The notes under the pieces: generated by a model | Told to the model about the DNA's origin: nothing | Databases searched by the model: none | The model's input: only the letters and a program-made list of their open reading frames with translations | Translations under genes and position numbers: made by a program | NCBI GenBank assembly: GCA_023267435.1 | Contig: JAHFNH010000006.1 | Location: 1-39,676, forward strand | Source of the DNA: Candidatus Nomurabacteria bacterium | GTDB lineage: Bacteria > Patescibacteriota > Minisyncoccia > Phycocordibacterales > UBA9973 | Length of the DNA: 39,676 nt | Direction: 5' to 3' | In this document: piece after piece, positions 1 through 9,236 of the stretch | Position numbering within the stretch: the first letter of the stretch is position 1 | How the letters are laid out: each line of letters begins with the position of its first letter

Positions 1-120
1 TCATATCGACGGCGGAGTTCGGCACCTCGATGTCGGCTCACCTTAGCGCGGCGGTGGAGAAGCTGCCAAGCGTTTGGCTGTTCGCCAATTAAAAAGGTAC
101 GCGAGCTGGGTTCAGACCGT
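1..120 (+). rRNA. rrl: 23S rRNA, 3' domain, exon upstream of intron (5' truncated by window edge)
   Basis: Matches conserved domain V: 'catatcgacggcgg..ttcggcacctcgatgtcggctca', 'tttggctgttcgccaatt', 'ggtacgcgagctgggttcaga'. Confidence 0.95.
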
Positions 121-466
121 GGAGGAGTTGCATCATATAGCAATATATATCGCGACTTTTCCACAGTCTGAGCCCTCAGAGGCAAATAAAGTTTTTATGT
201 AAGTTGTAAGAACTTAGACTGTTTTAATCGAAATTAACCATGTTACAGTTTGTAACATCACGGCGGCGATATGTAGAAATACATATTGGCAAGCTAACTT
301 ATATCGGAGAAATCCTATTTCCTTAACAAGGAAAGGACAACGCCGAGGGAAGAGTTTATACTCACCCGTAGAGACTAAATGTTAGCGTTCTCGCAAGAGA
401 ATATGTCATAGTCCGATCCCTTCAGTAATGAAGGTTCAGTTTAAATACTGATGTAAAACGTAGATG
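121..466 (+). other. Group I self-splicing intron in 23S rRNA, no ORF
   Basis: Removing 121-466 restores 'ttcagaccgt|cgtgagacaggttggtctcctatctactg', the universal domain V sequence. 5' exon ends in U, intron ends in G. Core P7-like 'gagactaaatg' (371-381) / 'catagtcc' (407-414). GNRA hairpins: atatgta-GAAA-tacatat, ttctc-GCAA-gagaa, ccttca-GTAA-tgaagg. Confidence 0.87.
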
Positions 467-758
<292 letters not shown>

Positions 759-775
759 AAATTTGAAAGTCACAG

Positions 776-874
776 TACGCCGATGAGGCGTATAAATAAA
801 AAACAACTCGCCTCAACGGCGAGTGCGCCGAAGAGGCGCAAAACAAAACAAACTGAGTGTGCCGATGAGGCACA
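776..874 (+). repeat. 23S-5S spacer hairpin cluster with repeated GCC-GA[T/A]GA-GGC stem-loop
   Basis: Hairpins at 776-792 (tacgcc-gatga-ggcgta), 806-824 (actcgcc-tcaac-ggcgagt), 824-840 (tgcgcc-gaaga-ggcgca) and 858-874 (tgtgcc-gatga-ggcaca). Confidence 0.8.
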
Positions 875-887
875 AAATCAAGTTTTC

Positions 888-1000
<113 letters not shown>

Positions 1001-1058
1001 AGTACTTGATTTTTATCTCTTAAATTTAAACCTTTGAAATATAAGGTTTTTTGTGCTA

Positions 1059-1087
1059 TTGACTTTTTTGTATAAAAATGCTAATAT
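1059..1087 (+). promoter_or_regulatory. sigma70-like promoter TTGACT-N17-TAATAT with extended -10 (TGc)
   Basis: TTGACT 1059-1064, TAATAT 1082-1087, spacer 17, 'atgcTAATAT'. Confidence 0.75.
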
Positions 1088-1236
1088 GTTGGTAGGTTTT
1101 TCTACTTCCTTGATTAGTAGATATGGGGTGAATTGATAAACTCCCTTAAAGCCTAAAGGAAAAAAATAGTCTCGGTGCATGTTCCGATTAACAAGCTAGT
1201 CCTTAAGTACTTGGACGAAAATATGTACATTGAAAA

Positions 1237-1683
1237 ATGAAAACTATCAGCCAAATCGGGAGACAGGTCATTAACCGTCTTTTCAACGAAAAGTATAGAG
1301 TTGATCAACCATCTTATCCAGTTCACAGAACCGTTTGTTTTCCACAAGAAAACATAGATGAGTTCAAGAAAGATTTTTATTTAGAGAAATCAATAGAAAG
1401 TCAGAGTTCCCTTGATGGAATGGGAGTAGGATTGAAACGAACATTGATCTATGTGTGGGGGATTGAATTCGGATTGGTGTTTATTCCGACAAATGGAAAG
1501 GAATCGTTGTTGAATGCTTTTTTAAGAGACAAAGAAAATTTCAAGTTGAGACGAGGTATTCCTTCCCACATTGTTATGATTGATGGTTGGAATCATGTTG
1601 AAAAACAAAAATCTTTTGAGATTGTTTCTGTTTTTCGTATTTCTTTAAACCAAGAAGCGATAATTCAAAAACTTGTCAAGTAA
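1237..1683 (+). CDS. Hypothetical protein (148 aa)
   Basis: ORF downstream of a clear promoter, followed by a terminator. Confidence 0.75.
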   Translation: MKTISQIGRQVINRLFNEKYRVDQPSYPVHRTVCFPQENIDEFKKDFYLEKSIESQSSLDGMGVGLKRTLIYVWGIEFGLVFIPTNGKESLLNAFLRDKENFKLRRGIPSHIVMIDGWNHVEKQKSFEIVSVFRISLNQEAIIQKLVK

Positions 1684-1701
1684 TGTCATAAGATATATTG
1701 T

Positions 1702-1733
1702 AGGCTCATGTTGTAAAAACATGAGCCTTTTTA
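1702..1733 (+). terminator. Rho-independent terminator
   Basis: aggctcatgtt..acatgagcct + T-tract. Confidence 0.8.
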
Positions 1734-1792
1734 TTTTATGTTATACTGTTTTTAAATAATCTTGTTTTGTATAAACTAAAAAATAAATAAAA

Positions 1793-1990
1793 ATGGCATC
1801 ACTAAACGAAGACCTTAAACAAAAGCTTACTAAATTAGCAAAAGATGGAAAACTCTATGCTGTACCTGATGAGGAGGCAAAGAGTGCATTTGATGCAATA
1901 CGGAAAGAGCTTGAACCATTAAATCGTGAATCAAAATTAAAACAATTTGGTTCTGAAATGAAGGCAAGAGATAGATTTTTTAATATATAA
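1793..1990 (+). CDS. Hypothetical small protein (65 aa)
   Basis: ORF bounded by terminators on both sides. Confidence 0.65.
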   Translation: MASLNEDLKQKLTKLAKDGKLYAVPDEEAKSAFDAIRKELEPLNRESKLKQFGSEMKARDRFFNI

Positions 1991-2008
1991 TCTTCTCTTT
2001 TAAAACAA

Positions 2009-2042
2009 AAATCCCTTAGTAAAATAACTAAGGGATTTTTTT
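2009..2042 (+). terminator. Rho-independent terminator
   Basis: aatcccttagt..actaagggatt + T-tract. Confidence 0.85.
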
Positions 2043-2076
2043 ATTTAAACCAAATTAACATTAGGTTTTTTGTTGT

Positions 2077-2105
2077 TTGACTTTTTAATATCTACGTGCT
2101 AATAT
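2077..2105 (+). promoter_or_regulatory. sigma70-like promoter TTGACT-N17-TAATAT
   Basis: TTGACT 2077-2082, spacer 17, TAATAT 2100-2105, extended 'tgc'. Confidence 0.75.
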
Positions 2106-2154
2106 GTAAGAAATAAATTGTTAGTGAATATTCACCCTTTAAAATTATAAAATC

Positions 2155-2610
2155 ATGAAAAATAAAACTTATGTCGCTTCCATTTTTTTTGGATTAATTA
2201 CTTTTTATGTATTTCATTCCTCACTCCATTTTGACCTAATTCAATCAGGTCTTTTGTCCGGAATGGTTATATGCTGTTGTTCTATAACAGGCTTAGTGTC
2301 TAAGGATATATACGAGCGTGAAGCTACAGGTAAACCGGAAAAGGAATCTGTGCTTAAAAAACATTCTGGTAAAAAACTCAAAGTAGAGGCAAGTTTTTAT
2401 TATGAAAAAAAATCAGGCGATAACACAGTTGCAACTTTGTTTTCTTATCCCGGTAGTCGTGGAAATAATGGTAGTGGTGGTATTGAATTAATTTTCTGTT
2501 ACACAAGTAATAAATTTGAACCCGGTGATGTTATTGATATAACTTATCACGAGGAAGATAACAAATTGTGCTTTGTAGGAAAAGGAATTTTTAAAACTTC
2601 TGCTTTGTGA
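2155..2610 (+). CDS. Hypothetical membrane-anchored protein (151 aa)
   Basis: Two N-terminal hydrophobic segments followed by a soluble beta-rich tail. Confidence 0.7.
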   Translation: MKNKTYVASIFFGLITFYVFHSSLHFDLIQSGLLSGMVICCCSITGLVSKDIYEREATGKPEKESVLKKHSGKKLKVEASFYYEKKSGDNTVATLFSYPGSRGNNGSGGIELIFCYTSNKFEPGDVIDITYHEEDNKLCFVGKGIFKTSAL

Positions 2611-2633
2611 ATTATTTCATTGTTAAAAATTTT

Positions 2634-2669
2634 AAGCCCCGAGTATCATTGATACCAGGGGCTTTTTTT
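2634..2669 (+). terminator. Rho-independent terminator
   Basis: aagccccgagtatcattgataccaggggctt + T-tract. Confidence 0.8.
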
Positions 2670-2686
2670 ATTTCTATTTTTAAATT

Positions 2687-3421
2687 TTATTTAATCTGAA
2701 ACGAAGCTTTGACTGTCACCATTATTTCTTTCTGGATTTTGGAAGTGTCATACATTCCATAATCACTGACTTCAGCTGAATTGGGAGCCATGACTTGCAC
2801 CACGCCACTCGAGGCTGATTTTAATGTTCCGATTTTCTTTCCACCAGCTTCAGCGAGTTTATTTGCGCGAGCTTTAGCATCAGCAATCGCATCTGTTAAG
2901 AGTTCAATGCGAGCATCGGGAAGTTTGGAATAATAGTACTCAAGAGAATTTGTTACAAAAATAACACCTTTGTTGATAACAAGAGAATTGGTATTTTTAG
3001 CTAAGTCAGAAATTTTTTGAACATCGGCTGATTGTACTTCGATATTTTGTACGAGATTATAACTTTTCTCTGCTTGGCTGTTGTTGTCATAAATTTCATT
3101 CATCAAAACAGGGGAGACATCGATTTGTTCTGCGGGTATTCCATTGGAAGCTAAAAAGTTTTTTACTTCTTTCAAGTCGGCATCTAGTTTTACATATCCG
3201 TCTTTCACGGTGGAGAGTTTTACTACGCGAGTGATATTAGAAGTCCATTTTACTTTATCAGATGTATATTCTCTTTTAGCGGATCCGGTAGTAGTGATGT
3301 TATCTGTCGAACGAAGTGAATAAAATGTATAAGATGCGAGAGCAAAACTTATGATAATAGACAGACCTAAGATTAATCCGAAACCAATCAACTTTTGACT
3401 TGTTTTTTCTTTATTTTCCAT
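2687..3421 (-). CDS. SIMPL domain-containing protein (DUF541)
   Basis: Signal/TM N-terminus, 'ITTTGSAKREYTSDKVKWTSNI', 'DAIADAKARANKLAEAGGKKIGTLKSAS'. Confidence 0.88.
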   Translation of the reverse strand: MENKEKTSQKLIGFGLILGLSIIISFALASYTFYSLRSTDNITTTGSAKREYTSDKVKWTSNITRVVKLSTVKDGYVKLDADLKEVKNFLASNGIPAEQIDVSPVLMNEIYDNNSQAEKSYNLVQNIEVQSADVQKISDLAKNTNSLVINKGVIFVTNSLEYYYSKLPDARIELLTDAIADAKARANKLAEAGGKKIGTLKSASSGVVQVMAPNSAEVSDYGMYDTSKIQKEIMVTVKASFQIK

Positions 3422-3490
3422 AAGCCTATTTTATAAAATATCAGGAATATAAGCAATTTATTTTGTTTTTAAATATGTTATCATAACCAT

Positions 3491-4273
3491 ATGACTTGGG
3501 CTTTCAGACGACAGCTTTTTTATTTGAGTATTTTTGTTGCCTTTTTGGCAATTTTGGGATTTTTAATAATTTACCCGCGTTTAACTAAAGCACCATCTTG
3601 TTCGGATGGAAAACAAAATGGTACCGAGACAGGGGTGGATTGTGGAGGTTCTTGCCAGATAGCCTGTACTTATCAAGTGGATCAAGTTTCGATACTTTGG
3701 TCTCGTGCTTTTGAAGTTGTGCCTGGACGATACAATGCTGTGGCTTATTTAGAAAACCATAATCAAAATACTGCGATCTATAAAATAGCTTATCGATTTC
3801 GTTTTGCTGACAAGGATAATATTTATATCGGCAAGAGAGAAGGCGAGGCTTATGTTCCTCCGTCAGGTAAATTTGCTATTTTTGAACCAGCTATCGATGT
3901 CGGGAATTCCGTTCCTGTTTATACAACTTTTGAATTCACTCAAGCTCCGACTTGGATACAAGTTTCTCAAGACAAGATTGATCAGTTGAAAGTCGCTGTC
4001 AGCCAGATTTCTTTGCAGAATGAAACTGTCAGTCCGAAATTAACCGCTACCATAAAAAATAATTCTCTTTTCCAAATTCCTGAAATAAACGTCGTGGCAA
4101 TTTTATACAACGCGGCCGGCAATGTCGTTTCAGCTAGTCGTACATATCTGGATGTGTTAAATGGAGAGGAGAGCGCTCCAGTCAGTTTTACTTGGCCGGA
4201 ACCTTTTACAGATAAAGTCATCGCTGAAGAAATAATTCCAGTTTACAACATTTTTAATGTTAAGTTGAAATAA
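3491..4273 (+). CDS. Membrane-anchored extracytoplasmic protein with 'CSDGKQNGTETGVDCGGSC' motif
   Basis: N-terminal TM followed by Cys-rich motif and a beta-rich domain; abuts rodA. Confidence 0.75.
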   Translation: MTWAFRRQLFYLSIFVAFLAILGFLIIYPRLTKAPSCSDGKQNGTETGVDCGGSCQIACTYQVDQVSILWSRAFEVVPGRYNAVAYLENHNQNTAIYKIAYRFRFADKDNIYIGKREGEAYVPPSGKFAIFEPAIDVGNSVPVYTTFEFTQAPTWIQVSQDKIDQLKVAVSQISLQNETVSPKLTATIKNNSLFQIPEINVVAILYNAAGNVVSASRTYLDVLNGEESAPVSFTWPEPFTDKVIAEEIIPVYNIFNVKLK

Positions 4274-5407
4274 ATGGCTAAGACTTCTTTTTTCAGGAGA
4301 ATAGACTGGCTTCTGTTGCTTTTTATTTTGCCGATACTTTCCGCTGGACTTGTTACGATGAAGTCTTTCGTGCCGGGTTCGTCCGAAGAAAATTTTTTCG
4401 GCAGACAGCTCATTTGGATCGGTGTTTCACTTGTCATATTTTTTATTTTTTCCTTCATTGATTTTAGATTTTTAAAGAGGACGGATATACTTGTTTCACT
4501 TTTTGTTTTTTTCTCGTTTCTCTTATTGTTACTTTTCGTCTTAGGTCATGCATCGCACGGAGCGAGAAGTTGGTTTTCATTAGGTTTCTTTTCTTTTCAG
4601 CCGTCGGATATGATGAAATTGGTAGTTATTTTGATTTTGGCAAAATATTTTTCTCGTCGCCATGTTGAGATTCGTAACTTAAAGCATATATTTATTTCTG
4701 GACTTTACGCTCTCATTCCTTTTCTTTTGGTTTTTTTTCACCCCGATTTCGGCTCGGCAATAATTATATTTTTCATCTGGTTCGGTATGACTTTAGTTTC
4801 CGGTATTTCCAAAAGGCATTTGGCTATCGTGGGAGCCGGAGGTCTTATCGTATTTTTTGTCTTATGGACTTCCGTTTTTGCTCCTTATCAGAAAGCCCGC
4901 ATTGTAAATTTTTTGAATCCCTTGGCCAATATTCACGGCTCAGGTTATAACGCTCTGCAGTCGACGATCGCTGTTGGTTCCGGACAAGTTCTTGGAAAAG
5001 GTTTAGGTTTCGGCACTCAGTCTAGATTAAAATTCTTGCCGGAATATCAGACAGATTTCGTCTTTGCGGCATTCTCAGAAGAGTGGGGCTTCATCGGTTC
5101 TATTTTAATAATTATTCTTTTTGGTCTGGTGGTCTGGCGTATTTTGTATAATGCTTCACTCGGAGCGACAAATTTCGAAATGCTTTTCGGTATCGGTGTT
5201 GCTATTTTTTTTATGAGTCATATATTTATAAATATCGGTATGAATTTAGGGCTTCTGCCTGTGACTGGAATCACTCTGCCTTTCATGAGTTATGGTGGTT
5301 CGCATCTTTTGACTGAATTCATGGCGCTTGGTATTCTCATGAGTATGCGTGGATATGCCAGACCGGCACATCGCGATGACATGAAGAATGAATTTTTAGG
5401 GGCATGA
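4274..5407 (+). CDS. rodA: Rod shape-determining protein RodA (SEDS family)
   Basis: SEDS motifs 'GARSWFSLGFFSFQPSDMMKLVVILILAKYF', 'VGSGQVLGKGLGFGTQSRLKFLPEYQTDFVFAAFSEEWGF', 'TGITLPFMSYGGSHLL'. Confidence 0.93.
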   Translation: MAKTSFFRRIDWLLLLFILPILSAGLVTMKSFVPGSSEENFFGRQLIWIGVSLVIFFIFSFIDFRFLKRTDILVSLFVFFSFLLLLLFVLGHASHGARSWFSLGFFSFQPSDMMKLVVILILAKYFSRRHVEIRNLKHIFISGLYALIPFLLVFFHPDFGSAIIIFFIWFGMTLVSGISKRHLAIVGAGGLIVFFVLWTSVFAPYQKARIVNFLNPLANIHGSGYNALQSTIAVGSGQVLGKGLGFGTQSRLKFLPEYQTDFVFAAFSEEWGFIGSILIIILFGLVVWRILYNASLGATNFEMLFGIGVAIFFMSHIFINIGMNLGLLPVTGITLPFMSYGGSHLLTEFMALGILMSMRGYARPAHRDDMKNEFLGA

Positions 5408-6264
5408 TTATTTTAAACGGAAAAAAAATACAAGAAGAAATTTTAGCTTCAGTAAAAACTGAAGTGGCTTTTTTAGGTTTTCAGCCAGTTTTCTGCGATG
5501 TTTTCGTCGGGGAAGATCCAGTGTCTTCGCAGTACGTGCGTATGAAAGAAAGAATGGCAGAATCAGTCGGTATTAGTTTTCATAAAGCTTCTTTTCCTGC
5601 ATCTATCAGCACAGAAGATTTAATAAAAGAAATAAAAAAAATAAATGAGATGCAAAATATGTGCGGAGTTATTGTTCAGCTTCCTTTGCCAGATTCTTTA
5701 GATCGTAGAGCTGTTTTAGATGCAATAGATCCAGAGCTGGATGTTGATTGCTTAGGGACTGTTTCGAGTGAAAAATTTTACAGTGGTAAGCCGGCATTAA
5801 GTTTCCCGACAGCCTTGGCTTGTATGACTCTTTTAGATTCGACCGGTTTGGATTTGAAAGGCCTGTCTGCCGGTGGGGCAGATAAAAAAATAGTTGTTTT
5901 AGGTAATGGGGAATTGGTAGGCAAACCCGTTTCAGCACTGTTGCATTTTCGTGGATTGAGTTCTGTGACAGTTACTCGTGATACTCAAAATAAAGAAGAA
6001 CTTATCAAGCAAGCTGATGTGATAATTTCTGGCATGGGCAATGGAAAATATATAACTGGTGATATGATTAAAAATGGAGCAGTCTTGATTGATGCTGGTA
6101 CTTCGGAATCAACCGGTGGTATTGTCGGTGATGTTGATTTAGAATCAGTCAGAGATATTGCTGGATATGTCTCACCAGTGCCTGGGGGAGTAGGACCGGT
6201 TACCGTAGCTCAGCTTCTTAATAATGTATTACAAGTAGCTAAAACAAAAAACAATGAACAATAA
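5404..6264 (+). CDS. folD: Bifunctional methylenetetrahydrofolate dehydrogenase/cyclohydrolase
   Basis: 'YVRMKERMAESVGI', 'GVIVQLPLP', 'PVPGGVGPVTVAQLLNN'. Confidence 0.95.
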   Translation: MIILNGKKIQEEILASVKTEVAFLGFQPVFCDVFVGEDPVSSQYVRMKERMAESVGISFHKASFPASISTEDLIKEIKKINEMQNMCGVIVQLPLPDSLDRRAVLDAIDPELDVDCLGTVSSEKFYSGKPALSFPTALACMTLLDSTGLDLKGLSAGGADKKIVVLGNGELVGKPVSALLHFRGLSSVTVTRDTQNKEELIKQADVIISGMGNGKYITGDMIKNGAVLIDAGTSESTGGIVGDVDLESVRDIAGYVSPVPGGVGPVTVAQLLNNVLQVAKTKNNEQ

Positions 6265-6802
6265 TATTTTTTTCTTTTTTTATAATCTCGCACATCACTT
6301 TGCTTTTTTCGATAAGCTAGTAGTTTTTATTGCTGATATTTTTCCGTACTTAGTTATTTTGTCATCTGGTTTATTCTTGGCTATATATTTAAAAATTTCT
6401 TTTTCAAAAAATATCTTTAAAGATTTACTAAACAAATGGAGAGAAATTAGTTTTGTTTTTTGTTCTGTAGTTTTTGCTACAGTATTTGATCAAATATTAA
6501 AATTTTTAATTCATACCCCTAGACCATTTTTAGCATTACCAAATGTTCAGGCTCTTTTTTCTGAAACAGGTTTTGCTTTTCCGTCTGGGCATGCGACTTT
6601 TTTTTCAGCGCTCGCATTTTCAATTTTCTTTTTAAATAAAAAAGCCGGTTATGTCTTTATGTTTTTCGCATTACTCATAGGCTTGGCGCGCATCATTGCC
6701 GGAGTGCATTTTCCTATAGATATCTTGGGGGGATTCATTTTAGGAATTGGAACAGCTTATTTAGTAAAGTCCATATTTGCATATTTTTTTAAAAATGTAT
6801 AG
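6254..6802 (+). CDS. PAP2-family phosphatase
   Basis: PAP2 motifs 'KFLIHTPRPF', 'FPSGHATFFSALA', 'ARIIAGVHFPIDILGG'. Confidence 0.92.
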   Translation: MNNNIFFFFYNLAHHFAFFDKLVVFIADIFPYLVILSSGLFLAIYLKISFSKNIFKDLLNKWREISFVFCSVVFATVFDQILKFLIHTPRPFLALPNVQALFSETGFAFPSGHATFFSALAFSIFFLNKKAGYVFMFFALLIGLARIIAGVHFPIDILGGFILGIGTAYLVKSIFAYFFKNV

Positions 6803-6817
6803 AATAGCTCTATCGTT

Positions 6818-8179
6818 ATGTGGAAGAAAAGAATTTTAGCTTTAATAATACTTATTTTAGGCGCAGGAGTTGCCTTTTTTGTCTTCAAGACTGAGCCTCA
6901 ATTAAACAAACATTTTTCAACTCAAAGTTCATTTTGGAAGCAGACTCCATTCCGCCTTGGTTTAGACCTTTCCGGTGGAACACATTTGATCTACAAAGCT
7001 GATATTTCTCAAATCAAACCAGGACAGGTGAGTGATTCAATGAATGCTCTCCGTGATGTTATTGAACGCCGCGTGAACCTTTTCGGAGTTTCTGAGCCAG
7101 TCGTACAAGTACAAGAAGGTGGTTTTGTTTCCGGTGGGGAAGAGAAGTTGATCGTTGATTTACCTGGAGTTACTGATGTTGAAAAAGCTACACAAATGAT
7201 CGGTCAGACTCCACTATTGGAATTTAAAACTGAAGCACCTAAAGACGCTCCACAGAAATTAAATGTAGACAAAGATGGTAAGGCGACTTTAGACGTTGGT
7301 TCTCAATTCGTTTCCACAGAACTTTCAGGTAGATATTTAAAACAGGCTACTTTAGAATTCGATCAGAACACTAGAGAGCCAAAAGTTAGCTTGCAATTTG
7401 ATGATACAGGTACAGCTCTATTCGCAAAAATCACTAAAGAAAATATTGGCAAGATGGTTGCTATTTACTTGGACGGAGCACCAATTTCCACTCCCGTCGT
7501 TCGAGAAGAAATTCCAAACGGTCAAGCTGTCATCTCTGGTAATTTCACTCCAACCGAAGCAAAACAACTAGTAGGTAGATTAAATTCTGGTGCTCTTCCT
7601 GTTCCTATTTCTCTGCTTTCCAGACAAACAATCGGAGGTACATTAGGTATTAGTGCTGTGCATGCTGGAGTAAAAGCTGCTATTATCGGTTTCTTGATCG
7701 TCGCACTCTTCCTTCTTCTTTGGTACAGATTGCCTGGATTAATCGCAGTGCTTTCACTTTGTATTTACATTGTTATAATTTTAGCTTTGTTTAAATTATT
7801 GCCAGTTACTTTGACTGCTGCCGGTATTGCTGGATTCATTATTTCAATCGGTATTGCCGTGGATGCGAACGTTCTTATTTTCGAACGTGTGAAAGAAGAG
7901 CTTAAAGCTGGACGAACCGTTTCTGATGCAGTTGCTTCAGGTTTCGCCCGCGCATGGTTCTCTATCCGCGATTCAAATACTTCCAGTATTATCACTGCTA
8001 TTATTCTTTTCTGGTTCGGAACATCACTCATTAAAGGTTTTGCTTTGACGCTTGGTATGGGAGTCTTGGTTTCAATGTTCTCAGCTATCACAATCAGTAG
8101 AATTTTCCTTTCAGCTATTTCATTCGTAGGGGAGGGCAAGGTCGCTAGATTTTTATTTAATTCTGGCATTTCAAAATAA
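6818..8179 (+). CDS. secD: Protein translocase subunit SecD
   Basis: 'FRLGLDLSGGTHLIYKAD', 'IAGFIISIGIAVDANVLIFERVKEEL'. Confidence 0.95.
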   Translation: MWKKRILALIILILGAGVAFFVFKTEPQLNKHFSTQSSFWKQTPFRLGLDLSGGTHLIYKADISQIKPGQVSDSMNALRDVIERRVNLFGVSEPVVQVQEGGFVSGGEEKLIVDLPGVTDVEKATQMIGQTPLLEFKTEAPKDAPQKLNVDKDGKATLDVGSQFVSTELSGRYLKQATLEFDQNTREPKVSLQFDDTGTALFAKITKENIGKMVAIYLDGAPISTPVVREEIPNGQAVISGNFTPTEAKQLVGRLNSGALPVPISLLSRQTIGGTLGISAVHAGVKAAIIGFLIVALFLLLWYRLPGLIAVLSLCIYIVIILALFKLLPVTLTAAGIAGFIISIGIAVDANVLIFERVKEELKAGRTVSDAVASGFARAWFSIRDSNTSSIITAIILFWFGTSLIKGFALTLGMGVLVSMFSAITISRIFLSAISFVGEGKVARFLFNSGISK

Positions 8180-8188
8180 AAAAATCAT

Positions 8189-9094
8189 ATGTTTATCATA
8201 AAATACAAAAAAATATTCATCAGTATCTCAATGGCTTTGGTTGCTCTTTCTGTTATTTTCCTTTTAACTTTTGGCTTAAAGGTAGGTATTGATTTTAAAG
8301 GAGGTGCATTGATCGAAGTTTCTTATAAAGATGCTCGCCCTGTCCAAGCTGATTTAACTCCAGCACTTGAAGCCATGAATATCGGTTCAGTTCTTGTTCA
8401 ACCAACAGGTGACTCAGGTTATCTTATAAAGACTCGTGATTTATCTGAATCTGAACACACCACCCTTTTAAACACTCTTTCCGAAGGTGGTAAATTTCCA
8501 GTTGAAGAAAAGAGTTTCAATTCCATCGGTCCATCCGTCGGACGCGAGCTTACTCGTAAAGCAATCGTAGCTATTATATTAGTTTCACTTGCTATCATTA
8601 CTTTCATCGCTTACGCTTTCCGAAAAGTTTCCAAACCAGTTTCTTCTTGGAAATTCGGAATCATTGCGATCATCACACTTTTGCACGATGTTGCTATTCC
8701 TATCGGACTTTTCACATTGCTTAGTCATTACCAGGGAGCAGAAGTGGATACGTTGTTTGTGGTGGCAGTATTGACTGTATTAGGTCTTTCCGTTTCTGAC
8801 ACTATTGTTATCTTCGATCGTATTCGAGAAAATATCAAAAATAAAATGTCAGCAAACTTTGATGAGATAGTTGGACGTTCCTTGGAACAATCTTACCGCC
8901 GATCCATCAATACTTCTTTGACTGTTATCCTAGTACTTCTTTCTCTGTTCTTCTTCGGTCCTGCTTCTACTAGATACTTCTCTTTAATGCTCGTAACTGG
9001 AATGTTCTTCGGAACTTACTCCTCAATTTTCCTTGCTTCTCCTTTACTGGTTTGGGTTCAAGAGGCTCAAGATAGAAAAAAAGCTAAGAAATAA
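8189..9094 (+). CDS. secF: Protein translocase subunit SecF
   Basis: 'VGIDFKGGALIEV', 'VLGLSVSDTIVIFDRIREN', 'RSINTSLTVILVLLSLFFFG'. Confidence 0.95.
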   Translation: MFIIKYKKIFISISMALVALSVIFLLTFGLKVGIDFKGGALIEVSYKDARPVQADLTPALEAMNIGSVLVQPTGDSGYLIKTRDLSESEHTTLLNTLSEGGKFPVEEKSFNSIGPSVGRELTRKAIVAIILVSLAIITFIAYAFRKVSKPVSSWKFGIIAIITLLHDVAIPIGLFTLLSHYQGAEVDTLFVVAVLTVLGLSVSDTIVIFDRIRENIKNKMSANFDEIVGRSLEQSYRRSINTSLTVILVLLSLFFFGPASTRYFSLMLVTGMFFGTYSSIFLASPLLVWVQEAQDRKKAKK

Positions 9095-9102
9095 TTTATA
9101 AA

Positions 9103-9130
9103 AAACCGACTGTAATAGGTCGGTTTTTTT
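9103..9130 (+). terminator. Rho-independent terminator after secF
   Basis: aaccgact gtaat aggtcggtt + T-tract. Confidence 0.85.
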
Positions 9131-9177
9131 GTGATATAATGTACGTATATTATTAATAACTTAAATTAGCGTCGCGC

Positions 9178-9219
9178 TTCAACAGTACGCATACCCCAAG
9201 GGTGATTCTGTTGAATCAC
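9178..9219 (+). promoter_or_regulatory. lemA leader with two mutually exclusive hairpins
   Basis: ttcaacag (9178-9185)/ctgttgaa (9208-9215) overlaps gtgattc (9202-9208)/gaatcac (9213-9219), upstream of the CDS at 9237. Confidence 0.5.
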
Positions 9220-9236
9220 GTTATTCGCAAAATCAT

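Noticed and set aside
858-874. Hammerhead ribozyme-like 'CCGATGAGG' in the rRNA spacer
   Set aside because: Lacks CUGAUGA and GAAA core elements; explained by simple hairpins.
7765-8169. Antisense ORF opposite secD (and similar shadow ORFs at 10626, 12108, 32042, 33893)
   Set aside because: Shadow frames of well-supported conserved genes.
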